Positions 1-8,483 of a stretch of DNA of 64,000 nt are shown here, in pieces; positions within the stretch are counted from its first letter, which is position 1, and each line of letters starts with the position of its first letter. Position numbers and translations under genes: made by a program. Source of the stretch: G965233625 sp965233625 (GTDB lineage: Bacteria > Planctomycetota > Planctomycetia > Pirellulales > Pirellulaceae); contig OZ247499.1 of assembly GCA_965233625.1 (NCBI GenBank), positions 5,022,001-5,086,000 on the forward strand, in the 5' to 3' direction. Under the pieces are notes generated by a model that saw nothing but the letters and a program-made list of their open reading frames with translations, did no database searches and had not been told where the DNA came from.

Positions 1-1350
1 GTGCAGCAGGCCATCAACGCGATGAACACAGGCGATACCGTGCGGCTGACACTCTCCAGGGATCAGCACGTTGGCACCGTCACCTTGCAGTTAGCCCCCG
101 CCACGACGGACGCCACGGCCGTGGCTCCACCTGGTAAGGACCTGTTGCTGCTGGGCATGGGCCTCACCCCGGACAAAGCAGGGCGTCCCCTGGTGGCTGC
201 CGTCTCCGCAGAATCGCCAGCGGCTAAAGCGGGCATTCAGCAGGGCGATGTCGTCCAGCAGATCGATGGCATGGAACCGGCCAGCTTCAAGCAGTTCGCC
301 GACACAGCCCGCAATGTGCTTGATAACGACGCCCGCGAAACGGTTGTCCTGACGCTCAGTCGCCGCGGCGAGAGCTTCCGCGCCGTTATCAAACTCATGC
401 CAGATCCAACCGTTGTGGCCCGCACGCAGGGCATGCAGCGCGGCTGGGGAGCACCCGCCCGGATGCAGGCTGCGGTGGCTCATCTGGATCGTTTGAATGG
501 CGGTTCGCAGACCAAACGTTATGTCGGCAACATCCGTTTTCTGAGCCAACTGGAAGTCACCCGCGCGAATGCCCGGATCAGCGGCCTGGCTCCTGGTTAT
601 TACGTGATTGCCGCCCATTCGCACGGCGACCTGAGTCAGATTGATGTGCAGCCGATGGCAATCGGCGCACCGGGAGACGATTCGCCAGAAGACACTGCAA
701 CCGATAACGATGGCCCTGATCTGAAGCAGTCCACGACGTTGAAATCCGGCGACACATTAGTACCGCCGAAGCCACGCAAAACAACCGCGGAGCGGATGAT
801 TGAAGATGTGCCTCCCGTCACACCCGCTTCCGCCGCACGCGCCAATGCTGGTGTGGAACCGGCAAGTGAAACCGAAGCCGCCGCCAGCGCCCGTCGTAGT
901 GCTGCCGCGGAACTCGCACGGCGCCGTGCTATTTTCCGTGCGGATATGAAACCCACAGCCGTGGAAAACGAACCCGTCGTCGTGCTGGCGACCGTCAACG
1001 TGGACGAACTTGGTAACAGCGCCACGACCAGCAAGTTCGATGGCGATGTTGACTCGCTGGCCGGTCTGGCAGTGGCTGTCTACCCGATCGAACGGGCGGA
1101 TATGACGCGACTTGCGGCCGGTGGCGCCATCGGCACACGCAATCTCCGGGCGCCTGTTGCGGCGGGCCTTGTTGGCTATGCAGTTGCTACGCCCGCAGCC
1201 CCTGATGCAGATGCTCCGGCAGTGGACGCGCTAGACAACGATGAACTACGCGACGTGCGCAACGACGGCGTCATCGACCGTGGCATCGACGCCAGCGGAC
1301 GCATCGAACCGATTCCGCCCCGCACCGGCGCCCCGCTAGAGCGCGAGTAA
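1..1350 (+). CDS. PDZ-domain protein with degenerate Cu/Zn superoxide dismutase-like domain (5' end cut by window)
   Basis: The reading frame is open from the first base, so the true start lies upstream and this is the C-terminal 449 residues. Residues 1-33 look like the end of one PDZ domain. Residues 45-133 form a second PDZ (GMGL near 52, then SPAAKAGIQQGDVVQQIDG). Residues 174-212 (GNIRF, then ISGLAPG, then HSHGDLS) and 326-394 (VDELGN, SLAGLAVAVY, VAAGLVGYA) follow the pattern of Cu/Zn superoxide dismutase, with a disordered Ala/Pro/Glu-rich stretch (about 222-320) between them. Most copper/zinc histidines are missing, so dismutase activity is unlikely. PDZ domains suggest peptide binding in the periplasm. 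The missing N-terminus could carry a protease domain. PDZ call sure; SOD relation is inferred from motif order. Confidence 0.75.
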   Translation: MQQAINAMNTGDTVRLTLSRDQHVGTVTLQLAPATTDATAVAPPGKDLLLLGMGLTPDKAGRPLVAAVSAESPAAKAGIQQGDVVQQIDGMEPASFKQFADTARNVLDNDARETVVLTLSRRGESFRAVIKLMPDPTVVARTQGMQRGWGAPARMQAAVAHLDRLNGGSQTKRYVGNIRFLSQLEVTRANARISGLAPGYYVIAAHSHGDLSQIDVQPMAIGAPGDDSPEDTATDNDGPDLKQSTTLKSGDTLVPPKPRKTTAERMIEDVPPVTPASAARANAGVEPASETEAAASARRSAAAELARRRAIFRADMKPTAVENEPVVVLATVNVDELGNSATTSKFDGDVDSLAGLAVAVYPIERADMTRLAAGGAIGTRNLRAPVAAGLVGYAVATPAAPDADAPAVDALDNDELRDVRNDGVIDRGIDASGRIEPIPPRTGAPLERE

Positions 1351-1466
1351 CGCGTCGCCCACTTGCCGCCGCCCGCAGATTGCGGCATTCTCTGGCAACA
1401 AGAACATCATCGCGGTCATTGCGCCGCGGTGATGCCTGGAGAATCTTCAATCTGAGGTATGGCGAA

Positions 1467-1745
1467 ATGCAGGTAAACGAGTACTTCGATGGCAACGTCA
1501 AATCCATCGCCTTCGAAAACAACGAAGGCCGGGCAACCGCCGGAGTCATGGCGCCCGGCGAATATGAATTCGGCACGAGCGAAAATGAACGGATGAAAGT
1601 CGTCTCTGGCCAGCTGGATGTACAGCTACCAGGCGCCAGCGAATTCACGCCCTACCCGGCCGGTTCAGAGTTCAAAGTGGAAGCCGGACAGAAGTTTCAG
1701 CTTAAAGTCGATCAGGCGACTGCCTACCTGTGCTTCTACGGGTAG
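1467..1745 (+). CDS. ppnP: Pyrimidine/purine nucleoside phosphorylase PpnP (DUF1255)
   Basis: A 92-residue single-domain cupin protein that closely fits the PpnP/YaiE family (E. coli member about 94 residues). Visible family features are the N-terminal FDGNVKSIAF, then GVMAPGEYEFGT, the VVSGQLDV strand pair, PYPAGSEFKV and the terminal TAYLCFYG. PpnP phosphorolyses a broad range of nucleosides to base plus ribose-1-phosphate in the cytoplasm. The ATG at 1467 is chosen because it sits behind a GAGG-type ribosome site and matches the family N-terminus; an upstream start would add 29 unrelated residues. It stands alone between two unrelated genes. Confidence 0.9.
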   Translation: MQVNEYFDGNVKSIAFENNEGRATAGVMAPGEYEFGTSENERMKVVSGQLDVQLPGASEFTPYPAGSEFKVEAGQKFQLKVDQATAYLCFYG

Positions 1746-1907
1746 CTATTCAGCAACCAAGCAGGCTCACTAATTGCCGGCGTATGGATTCTAATTGTTA
1801 ATCTCCGAAACAAATATCTACTCTGAGCGTTAGAACGAATAACACTTAACTTGTTCAACGTGGTGGGCATTGACCACGTTGTCACAGCGAACGTTCCAGG
1901 TAGAAAC

Positions 1908-3122
1908 ATGAGACAAGCCCTATCCATTCTGTTCTGTTCGATATTGATGGTTTCTAGCGGACAGTGCCAGGAACCGGCGGAACGTGGTGATCCGGCGACA
2001 GATCGCCGCGCTGAATTACTGAAGCGGTTCCCTGAGATCGATACGAATGGAGACAAGGTTCTGTCAGCACGCGAACTTGCAACGCACTTAAAGAAAATGC
2101 GATCAGGTCCGGAAGCCAAATCGCGATTGAAGGTAATCTTGAAGCGGTTTCCAGGAGCCGACGCTAACAAAGATGGGGAATTGACTTGGACAGAGTGGCG
2201 GGAGTTCCAAGCTGCTAACCGCCGGAACAATTCTCAGCCTTTCCGTAGAAGCAACGCGTCACGCGTTAAGGCCGCTGTGCCCGATGTTGCGTACGGTGAT
2301 CATGACTTGCAGCGCTTTGACCTTTGGCCTGTTCCAGACGCGAAGAAGCCCACACCACTTGTCGTGTTTATCCACGGGGGAGGGTTTCGCAGCGGTGACA
2401 AGTCACTCGTCAGACGCGAGACGATTGAAACCTATCAGAAAGCCGGTATTGCTTTCGCCTCATTAAACTACCGTCTTTCTGATTCGGGGCCGTATCCAAT
2501 TATGATGCACGACGCCGCCCGGGGCCTGCAAACCATCCGGCATCGTGCAAAAGAGTGGAACATTGATCCCAAACGGATCGTCTGTTACGGAGGCTCGGCT
2601 GGCGCGGGGATCAGCCTGTGGCTTGCGTTCCACGATGATCTGGCTGACCCCAGCAGTGAAGACCCTATCGCCCGGCAATCAACACGCATCCTGGCAGCCG
2701 GTGCGATGAACGGCCAGTCGACCTACGACATGCACACATTCCGCGAATGGTTTGGTGTTCCTGATCTTGAGATGGGCCCTGCTTTGCCGGCATTCTTAGG
2801 AATAAAGAGTAACGCCGACCTGGATAAGCCGGCAGTTCGAGCCCTCATGAAAGATGCGTCGCCAATCTCGCATCTCTCTAAAGACGATCGTGCAAGTGTC
2901 TACATGACATACAGCCGGCCAAACTCCAAGGTCACAAAAGAATCGAATTCTGCTGTATGGGTGCACCATGTGCTGCTGGGACTAAAACTGCGTGAGGCCA
3001 TGCAAGACCAGGACTTGGAGTGCATTGTAACGGCGCCGGGCATCGCGCCGGAAAACACAGCATTCAACTCGCTGGAAGCCTTTTTGATTGCGAAGTTGAA
3101 AGGTGCTAAGACCGGCAAGTAG
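1908..3122 (+). CDS. Secreted alpha/beta-hydrolase esterase with two EF-hands
   Basis: The ATG at 1908 gives a signal peptide (residues 1 to about 20). Two canonical 12-residue EF-hand loops follow: DTNGDKVLSARE (45-56) and DANKDGELTWTE (85-96). A hydrolase domain of the BD-FAE/carboxylesterase type starts near 125, with the oxyanion motif HGGGF (156-160) and nucleophile elbow GGSAGAG (Ser230). Near the C-terminus, VHHVLLGLKLREAM resembles the conserved segment of planctomycete esterases, but which His/Asp complete the triad is not clear. Probably a calcium-binding secreted ester hydrolase acting on acyl- or acetyl-carbohydrates; the substrate is unknown. Calcium may stabilise the N-terminal region or help it bind partners. 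Confidence 0.8.
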   Translation: MRQALSILFCSILMVSSGQCQEPAERGDPATDRRAELLKRFPEIDTNGDKVLSARELATHLKKMRSGPEAKSRLKVILKRFPGADANKDGELTWTEWREFQAANRRNNSQPFRRSNASRVKAAVPDVAYGDHDLQRFDLWPVPDAKKPTPLVVFIHGGGFRSGDKSLVRRETIETYQKAGIAFASLNYRLSDSGPYPIMMHDAARGLQTIRHRAKEWNIDPKRIVCYGGSAGAGISLWLAFHDDLADPSSEDPIARQSTRILAAGAMNGQSTYDMHTFREWFGVPDLEMGPALPAFLGIKSNADLDKPAVRALMKDASPISHLSKDDRASVYMTYSRPNSKVTKESNSAVWVHHVLLGLKLREAMQDQDLECIVTAPGIAPENTAFNSLEAFLIAKLKGAKTGK

Positions 3123-3161
3123 TAAGTCGACGTCGTTCGATGCTCCGGCTCGTCATAGCGA

Positions 3162-4109
3162 TCATTCAGGCGGCTGAATCGCGTCGACCAGCCGGGTGAT
3201 TAGCTGTTCGTTGGCGTCGCGCTGACCGGTCTGCAAGTAGTTACGACCGATCACGCGGTGCGACAGGGCGACAGCGGCCAGGTTCTTGATGTCGTCTGGC
3301 ACCACGTATTCACGGCCATCGAACAATGCCGCTGCCTGTGCCGCGCGGTACAGCGAAAGGGCGCCGCGCGTGCTCACGCCGACGTGCAGTTCATCGCTAT
3401 CGCGGGTGGCGTGCACAATGTCCAGCAGGTAATCGTCCAGCGACGGATCAAACCGCACTTCGCGGACCGCCTGCTGCAGCTGCCGGATGTCTTTGCAGGA
3501 AACAACGCTCTTGAGCTGGTCGACAGGTTCACCGCTGCGATGAGTCGCCAGCACACGCCGTTCTTCTTCCCGCGATGGATAGCCGACAGAGATTCTCAGC
3601 AGGAAGCGGTCTAGCTGACTTTCAGGCAGTGGATACGTGCCCTCGAACTCAAACGGGTTCTGCGTGGCAATGACGACAAACGGCTTGGGCAGTTCGTACG
3701 TCACACCATCGACCGTTACCTGGCCATCGCTCATTGCTTCCAGCAACGCGCTTTGGGTCCGCGGCGGAGCGCGGTTGATTTCGTCAGCAAGAACCACGTT
3801 GGCGAAGACGGGGCCTTTGTTGAAGACGAATTCGGACGTCTGAGAATTAAAGACCGTGCTGCCGGTGATATCGCCGGGCAATAGATCGGGCGTGAACTGA
3901 ATCCGCCGGAATTCGCCTTGGATGCTCCGCGCTAACGCTTTGCCAACCAGCGTTTTTCCAACGCCGGGCACATCTTCCAGCAGCACATGTTCGCCCGCCA
4001 GCAGCGCGATGGCGCAGTGCCGCGTGACGTCTGGCTTGCCGAGCAGGACGCCGTTGATATTCTCTGTTAAACCCTGGATCAGCCCTTCGACACCGGCGCT
4101 CATAGCCAC
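3162..4109 (-). CDS. MoxR-family AAA+ ATPase
   Basis: A 315-residue AAA+ protein of the MoxR/RavA clade. Visible are Walker A (PGVGKT, 48-53), the strand after it (GEFRRIQFTPDLLPGDITG), Walker B (VVLADE, about 105-110), sensor 1 (VIATQNP) and the family segment TYPLPESQLDRFLL. The C-terminal lid holds GVSTRGALSLYRAAQA. MoxR proteins act as chaperone-like ATPases that mature enzymes or envelope proteins, normally with DUF58/VWA partners encoded beside them. Here the downstream neighbour is a convergent esterase and the upstream one a lipoprotein gene, so the usual partners must be elsewhere or absent. Confidence 0.93.
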   Translation of the reverse strand: MAMSAGVEGLIQGLTENINGVLLGKPDVTRHCAIALLAGEHVLLEDVPGVGKTLVGKALARSIQGEFRRIQFTPDLLPGDITGSTVFNSQTSEFVFNKGPVFANVVLADEINRAPPRTQSALLEAMSDGQVTVDGVTYELPKPFVVIATQNPFEFEGTYPLPESQLDRFLLRISVGYPSREEERRVLATHRSGEPVDQLKSVVSCKDIRQLQQAVREVRFDPSLDDYLLDIVHATRDSDELHVGVSTRGALSLYRAAQAAALFDGREYVVPDDIKNLAAVALSHRVIGRNYLQTGQRDANEQLITRLVDAIQPPE

Positions 4110-4235
4110 CCCTGCAAAGCGTCAACCGTCAAATGGCCGCCGCGGATGTGAAAAATGTGATGCAATCTGTGCACCACATCTTAGCTACCAGCTTTGAAGC
4201 CTTAAAGAGTAGCAGACGGCGTGGAATACACCGTT

Positions 4236-4733
4236 TCAGGGCCGGTCGCCTGGATTGTCGCCCATGTAGATATCGCTGCCCATGGCGGGAGCTTTTTTCA
4301 GCTCGCCTTCGAGTTCTATCACCAGGGAATCCGTGGCGCCGTCAATCTTGGCGGTCAGGCCCGAAGTCGCCGTCTCCGTGTACTTCACCGGAATCAGCGA
4401 AATGAGCTTAGGTCCGCGGGTGACGTTCACAATAACGGCCACAGGATGCTCGCCCAAGGCACAGCCATCGCCGGGATTCTTGGTGGTCAGCGTAAAGGTG
4501 CCGTCCTCCGGGTTGATCTTGCCGGAAGCCGGGCGGTAATCCGACGGCTCTAGACGTACGAAGCCCGTAACGCCGGTCAACGGTTTACCATTGATCTTCA
4601 CCACGCCAGAAACAGGCACTAACGACCGCCCCATATTGCACCCGGACATCGATGCTAAGATGCCGGGGGCGAGCAGGAACAACAAGAGGCAAGGCAGGAA
4701 CCGTCGTTGCTTCATCCAGATTCTCAGGTGCAT
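4236..4733 (-). CDS. Small lipoprotein, carboxypeptidase-regulatory-like fold
   Basis: About 165 residues. The ATG at 4733 overlaps the stop of the upstream DUF1559 gene (TGATG), which implies translational coupling; a GTG one codon earlier is possible. After a positively charged start and hydrophobic stretch there is a lipobox-like LASMSGC, so it is probably a lipid-anchored envelope protein. The body (VSGVVKINGKPLTGVTGFVRL, DGTFTLTT, HPVAVIVNV) is the beta-sandwich pattern seen in many planctomycete proteins encoded next to DUF1559 genes. The exact role is unknown; the pairing suggests a shared surface assembly. Confidence 0.75.
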   Translation of the reverse strand: MHLRIWMKQRRFLPCLLLFLLAPGILASMSGCNMGRSLVPVSGVVKINGKPLTGVTGFVRLEPSDYRPASGKINPEDGTFTLTTKNPGDGCALGEHPVAVIVNVTRGPKLISLIPVKYTETATSGLTAKIDGATDSLVIELEGELKKAPAMGSDIYMGDNPGDRP

Positions 4734-5635
4734 CACTGGGTACTCTTTACGGCGCCCGAACCACGTTGTCCCAGGGTGCGGTACAACGCCAGGTTGATTG
4801 TTTCCGCACCAAAGCGCACACTGCCGTCGCCATAGGCGAACAAGGCGCCGCCAGGATGCTGGCTGCCAAAGGCGCCGTTGCAGGGGTTGCCATAGTTGTC
4901 AAATGTCACGCCCTGCTGATAGGGCGTATTGATGGGGTTGTCGGTCGTCCGCAGGCTGTCCACATGTCGCCCGGCGCGCATCCAGAGGTTTGTGTGGCCC
5001 GGACGATGGGCGTCGATGACTTCGCCTAGATAGATGACGTTGCTGGTGCCGTCGGTAGCGTCGCGGTTGCCCAGTGCATCGCGGTAGAGAAACATGCCGC
5101 TATTAAGCCATTTGGTTTGTCCACTGATGCCGTATGTCGGGCCGTAGTGTCCTGCACAGGCAGCGTAGCTGGACGTTGACCAGTTCTTTCCGCCGGAACT
5201 TACCGTGCGTTCAAATGTTGAACTAGGGCATCTGTACGCTTCCACCTCTGTTGAAAGGATAGCCTCTGGCAGATCATTTGGAATGTTATTGCCTGATCCG
5301 GTAGACAACGTCTCCGCCTGCTCCGTGAAGCGATCGTAGAGGTTCCCCTGTTCAATCTGGGGCAGTATCAGCACGAACACACTGGTGCCGGGACCGTTCT
5401 GCGGAGAGCATGCCCCATCGCAGCCGGCCCGGCCGGGTGGGTAGCTCTTAAACGAGTCTTCGTAATTATGCAGCGCCAAGGCAAGCTGCTTGAGGTTGTT
5501 GGTGCAACTGGCGCGGCGGGCGGCTTCGCGGGCGGCCTGGACTGCGGGCAGCAGCAACGCGACTAGTACACCAATAATGGCAATGACGACGAGCAGTTCA
5601 ACCAGCGTGAACGCCCCTCTACGAAAACGAGGCAT
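4733..5635 (-). CDS. DUF1559 pseudopilin-like protein (prepilin N-terminus, H-X9-DG motif)
   Basis: 300 residues. The N-terminus is a type IV prepilin/type II secretion pseudopilin leader: RRGAFTLVELLVVIAIIG with conserved Glu, then a long hydrophobic helix. After it comes the planctomycete signature around ARRASCTNNLKQLALALHNYED and, near the end, H260 followed after nine residues by DG (270-271). DUF1559 proteins exist in large numbers in planctomycetes; they are probably processed by a prepilin peptidase and placed in the envelope, but the function is not established. The downstream lipoprotein gene overlaps it by one base, so the two form one transcription unit. Confidence 0.95.
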   Translation of the reverse strand: MPRFRRGAFTLVELLVVIAIIGVLVALLLPAVQAAREAARRASCTNNLKQLALALHNYEDSFKSYPPGRAGCDGACSPQNGPGTSVFVLILPQIEQGNLYDRFTEQAETLSTGSGNNIPNDLPEAILSTEVEAYRCPSSTFERTVSSGGKNWSTSSYAACAGHYGPTYGISGQTKWLNSGMFLYRDALGNRDATDGTSNVIYLGEVIDAHRPGHTNLWMRAGRHVDSLRTTDNPINTPYQQGVTFDNYGNPCNGAFGSQHPGGALFAYGDGSVRFGAETINLALYRTLGQRGSGAVKSTQ

Positions 5636-5775
5636 AAAGTCACCTTCAACGAGAACGAAAAATACGAAAGATTAAATGAGAAGATCGCAATCCGTCGATT
5701 ATACCGCGGGTTGTGTTGCGCGCAAAGAGATTTGCCCGCGTGTGATTGCCGCGTTCCTGCCCCTTCGCCACTGGT

Positions 5776-6474
5776 TTAGGGCGATTGCTTCAGCGTACAG
5801 CGGCAGATTGGCGTGTTCGCCTGGTGGATCAGCCCCACAAATTCGGCGACGTTATCGACGGCCAATGTCTGATAGATGCTTTTTCGCCGTGATTCGATTG
5901 TCCGTAGGCTCACGTCCATGCGTGCGGCAATCACCTTGTTGGGAAATCCGTCGACAATCAGCTGCACGATCTCGCGTTCCTGACTTGTCAAAGCATCAAT
6001 CTTTTTCAGTAAGGCCTGCTGCTGATGATGCTTCTGGCGGCACCGGCGCACGAAACTCAGGGCGGTGTTGATATTCTGCCAGAGGTCAATGTCGCGATAG
6101 GGCTTTTCGATGACGGTAACGGCGCCAAGGTGCATGGCACGGACGGTCGAAGGCACATCGGCGTGGGCTGTGAGCACCACGGTGGCTATCAACCACTTAC
6201 GTTCTTTGAGTTCGCGGAGCACCTCTAGGCCGGAGCCGCCGTTCAGTTTGAATTCCGTAATCAGGCAGCCTGCATTCTCTGCATCGTAACTCTGATAGAA
6301 GTCCGCAATGTTTTCGCAACGTTTGACGTTGGGGTAGACCGAAGAGACAAGCTGATGCACATCGTGCGCGGCGGCTTCATCGCTATCAAGAATGTAAATC
6401 TGCTGGTTTTCCACTGTTGCCTCAAAGTGCCTGCCCAGGCGTTGTTGTTCCTGTCTGGTCCGTGACAACCTCAT
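5776..6474 (-). CDS. FixJ/NarL-type response regulator with atypical receiver (Glu at the phosphoacceptor site)
   Basis: A receiver domain (about 25-140) precedes a LuxR-type helix-turn-helix (about 165-220; LTSQEREIVQLIVDG, then NKVIAARM and RTIESRRKSI). In the receiver the Thr (T102 in VVLTAHAD) and Lys (K124 in EKP) of the phosphorylation site are present. The phosphoacceptor position of CLITEFKLNGGSGLEVL is Glu74 instead of Asp, and the second residue of the acidic pair is Ser31 (LDSDE). It may therefore be locked active or signal independently of phosphorylation. A GTG start at 6414 behind GAGG is also possible and gives the usual FixJ N-terminus. The next gene upstream on this strand is another LuxR-type regulator with a very similar helix-turn-helix. 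Confidence 0.9.
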   Translation of the reverse strand: MRLSRTRQEQQRLGRHFEATVENQQIYILDSDEAAAHDVHQLVSSVYPNVKRCENIADFYQSYDAENAGCLITEFKLNGGSGLEVLRELKERKWLIATVVLTAHADVPSTVRAMHLGAVTVIEKPYRDIDLWQNINTALSFVRRCRQKHHQQQALLKKIDALTSQEREIVQLIVDGFPNKVIAARMDVSLRTIESRRKSIYQTLAVDNVAEFVGLIHQANTPICRCTLKQSP

Positions 6475-6666
6475 ATCGTTGTCCTAAAGGGGAATATAGC
6501 CCAGAACGGCTGTTTCCAATAAAGGCAGGTTGAATACCCTAGTAACTTTCACGGCCTTTAGGCAGGCGTCACCCCTCCGTTTGCGGCGATTACTTGGTAG
6601 GGTGTTCCCTACGTATGGTGGCTAGCCGGCAATGTGTATGAAGTATCTACATTTTCCATGCAGTCT

Positions 6667-8250
6667 TCAGGTTTGTGCAGGCATTAACCGCCGCATCTCT
6701 GCTGACAGAGCCACGCGCACAAGTTCTGGGACGCTATGAACCTGCAGCTTCTTCATGACAATTGCGCGGTGTTTCTCGACGGTCTTGTCAGAGATATTAA
6801 GACGACCCGCAATGGCTTTGTTAGGCACTCCATCGGCGACAAGCTTTAGCACTTCCTTCTGACGTGGCGTAAGTGTCGCCACAAGTGCGGCGGCCACAGC
6901 GGCCTTCCGGGTTGCCTGTTCACTGGTTTTCCGCGCAGAAATATCCAGTGCGGTTCCGCATAACTCGATCATGTTGCCCTGAGGATCAAAGACGGCGCCC
7001 GGGGCTACTTCCACCCACCTTACCTCGCCACTACGCCGTACGATGCGGTATTCCAGGTTGGGCGCCGCTTCTCCTGGCTTCAGCGCGTAGAGCATTGCGA
7101 GGAAGCCTTTCACTTTAGGCAGATCTTCCTCGTGCACCCAACTCTGCACCTTCGGCAATGTCAGTTTTTCCTCGTGATCGCGGTCATGGATACGATACAT
7201 CTCATCCGACCAGGTAATACGCCCCGATGGCACCTGAATGGACCAGTCACCGATCTTACCTAGCTGCTGGGCGCGTTTTAGACGCTCCTGATTGCGTTTA
7301 AGTTCAAGTTCCGCTTGCAGTTGACGGGTGATATCGCGGCAGACTTTGATGACGTGGGGCCCGTCGCGCAGAACGATGACTTCGGCGGATATCAACGCAG
7401 TGCGTTGTTCTCCACCGCTATTGCAAATATCAAATTGAAAGTTCTCGACACGGCCATGCCGCAGCAGAATCTCACGCAATTCCTCTGCCTGCTGCTGGTC
7501 AGTACACAACTGCAGTTCATTTAATGTGCGTCCGGTCAGCGCAGCAGGGCTTACGCCAAACATTCGCTTACAGCCCTGGTTGGCTTCTACAATCCGCCCT
7601 TCTTCGAAGGTGGTGAGCATGATGGCGTCAGGACTGTTCTGAAACATCGTGCCGAACTTCTGTTCAGATAGCCGCAGCGCTTCGTCTGCACGATGGCGGC
7701 CCATAACCAGCGAAGCGATGTGCGTAGAGAAGTCCAGCAGTTGCTGATGCCGTACGGACGGTCCTCCCTTCTGACCGCGGTAAATCGCAATGGTGCCAAG
7801 CACCTGGCCGTCCAGATCCTTCACAGGTGTCGACCAGCAAGAGGCCATTCCAGAGGCTTCCGCCAGATCGCGGTAATCGGTCCACAACTCATCGTTGCGA
7901 ATGTCGTTGCAGTAGACCGCTTCGCCCCGGTGTGCGGCGGTGCCGCAACTGCCCACCCCTTCGCCGATGCGTACACCATCGGTTGCTTTGACATAATCCA
8001 GCGGCAGGTTCGGGGCGCTGAGGTAATGCAGGGACGTGCCGTCGACGCTTTTGCTAAAAATAGAAGCCGTCAGGCCGCTGTCGTGCGACTCAATAAAATC
8101 CGTCAACGCGTGAAAGATTTCATACGGACGCGCCCCGCTGGCGACGAGTTCCAGAATCGCGATGTGGCGTCGCGACACCTCGACAACCGCGGTGTCTTCG
8201 GCCAGACTGGTATCCAGTTTGCTTGCTGGAGACACGGCATTCTCTCGCAT
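6667..8250 (-). CDS. GAF-PAS-PAS sensory transcription regulator with LuxR helix-turn-helix
   Basis: 527 residues, no membrane segments. Domain order by pattern: a GAF domain (about 30-185; GEGVGSCGTAAHRGEAVYCND, WSTPVKD, VLGTIAIY), a PAS domain (about 195-310; MFQNSPDAIMLTT, then VCRDITRQ), a PAS_3-like domain (about 330-440; DWSIQVPSGRITWSDEMYRI, LEYRIVRRSGEVRWVE) and a LuxR-type DNA-binding domain (about 455-520; LTPRQKEVLKLVADG, then KTVEKHRAIV). It is a one-component sensor: a small ligand, light or redox cue would change DNA binding directly. No histidine kinase domain is present. Its helix-turn-helix is close in type to that of the adjacent FixJ-like gene on the same strand, so the two may share targets. 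Confidence 0.92.
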   Translation of the reverse strand: MRENAVSPASKLDTSLAEDTAVVEVSRRHIAILELVASGARPYEIFHALTDFIESHDSGLTASIFSKSVDGTSLHYLSAPNLPLDYVKATDGVRIGEGVGSCGTAAHRGEAVYCNDIRNDELWTDYRDLAEASGMASCWSTPVKDLDGQVLGTIAIYRGQKGGPSVRHQQLLDFSTHIASLVMGRHRADEALRLSEQKFGTMFQNSPDAIMLTTFEEGRIVEANQGCKRMFGVSPAALTGRTLNELQLCTDQQQAEELREILLRHGRVENFQFDICNSGGEQRTALISAEVIVLRDGPHVIKVCRDITRQLQAELELKRNQERLKRAQQLGKIGDWSIQVPSGRITWSDEMYRIHDRDHEEKLTLPKVQSWVHEEDLPKVKGFLAMLYALKPGEAAPNLEYRIVRRSGEVRWVEVAPGAVFDPQGNMIELCGTALDISARKTSEQATRKAAVAAALVATLTPRQKEVLKLVADGVPNKAIAGRLNISDKTVEKHRAIVMKKLQVHSVPELVRVALSAEMRRLMPAQT

Positions 8251-8483
8251 TCTGGCCCCTTAACGCTGTGATTGGGGCAGATATCACACCTAAGAAACGT
8301 GGCATCATCCCCAAGCCGGTGGGTTCGAGTATTTTCGCATCTTAATGACTTCTTTTCGGCAAAGCACGCAAAAATTGCGTTCCATCCCATATTTACAATC
8401 ACCCTGGCGATGGACTTGACGCCACAATATCAGAGAAACTTTTACACTTCTGCATCACCGGCCGGGCTGGCCACCATTTTTGA

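Noticed and set aside
8267..8288. TGTGAT / ATCACA inverted repeat as a CRP site
   Set aside because: The half-sites are 10 bases apart, whereas CRP sites need a spacing of about six, so it does not fit the consensus.
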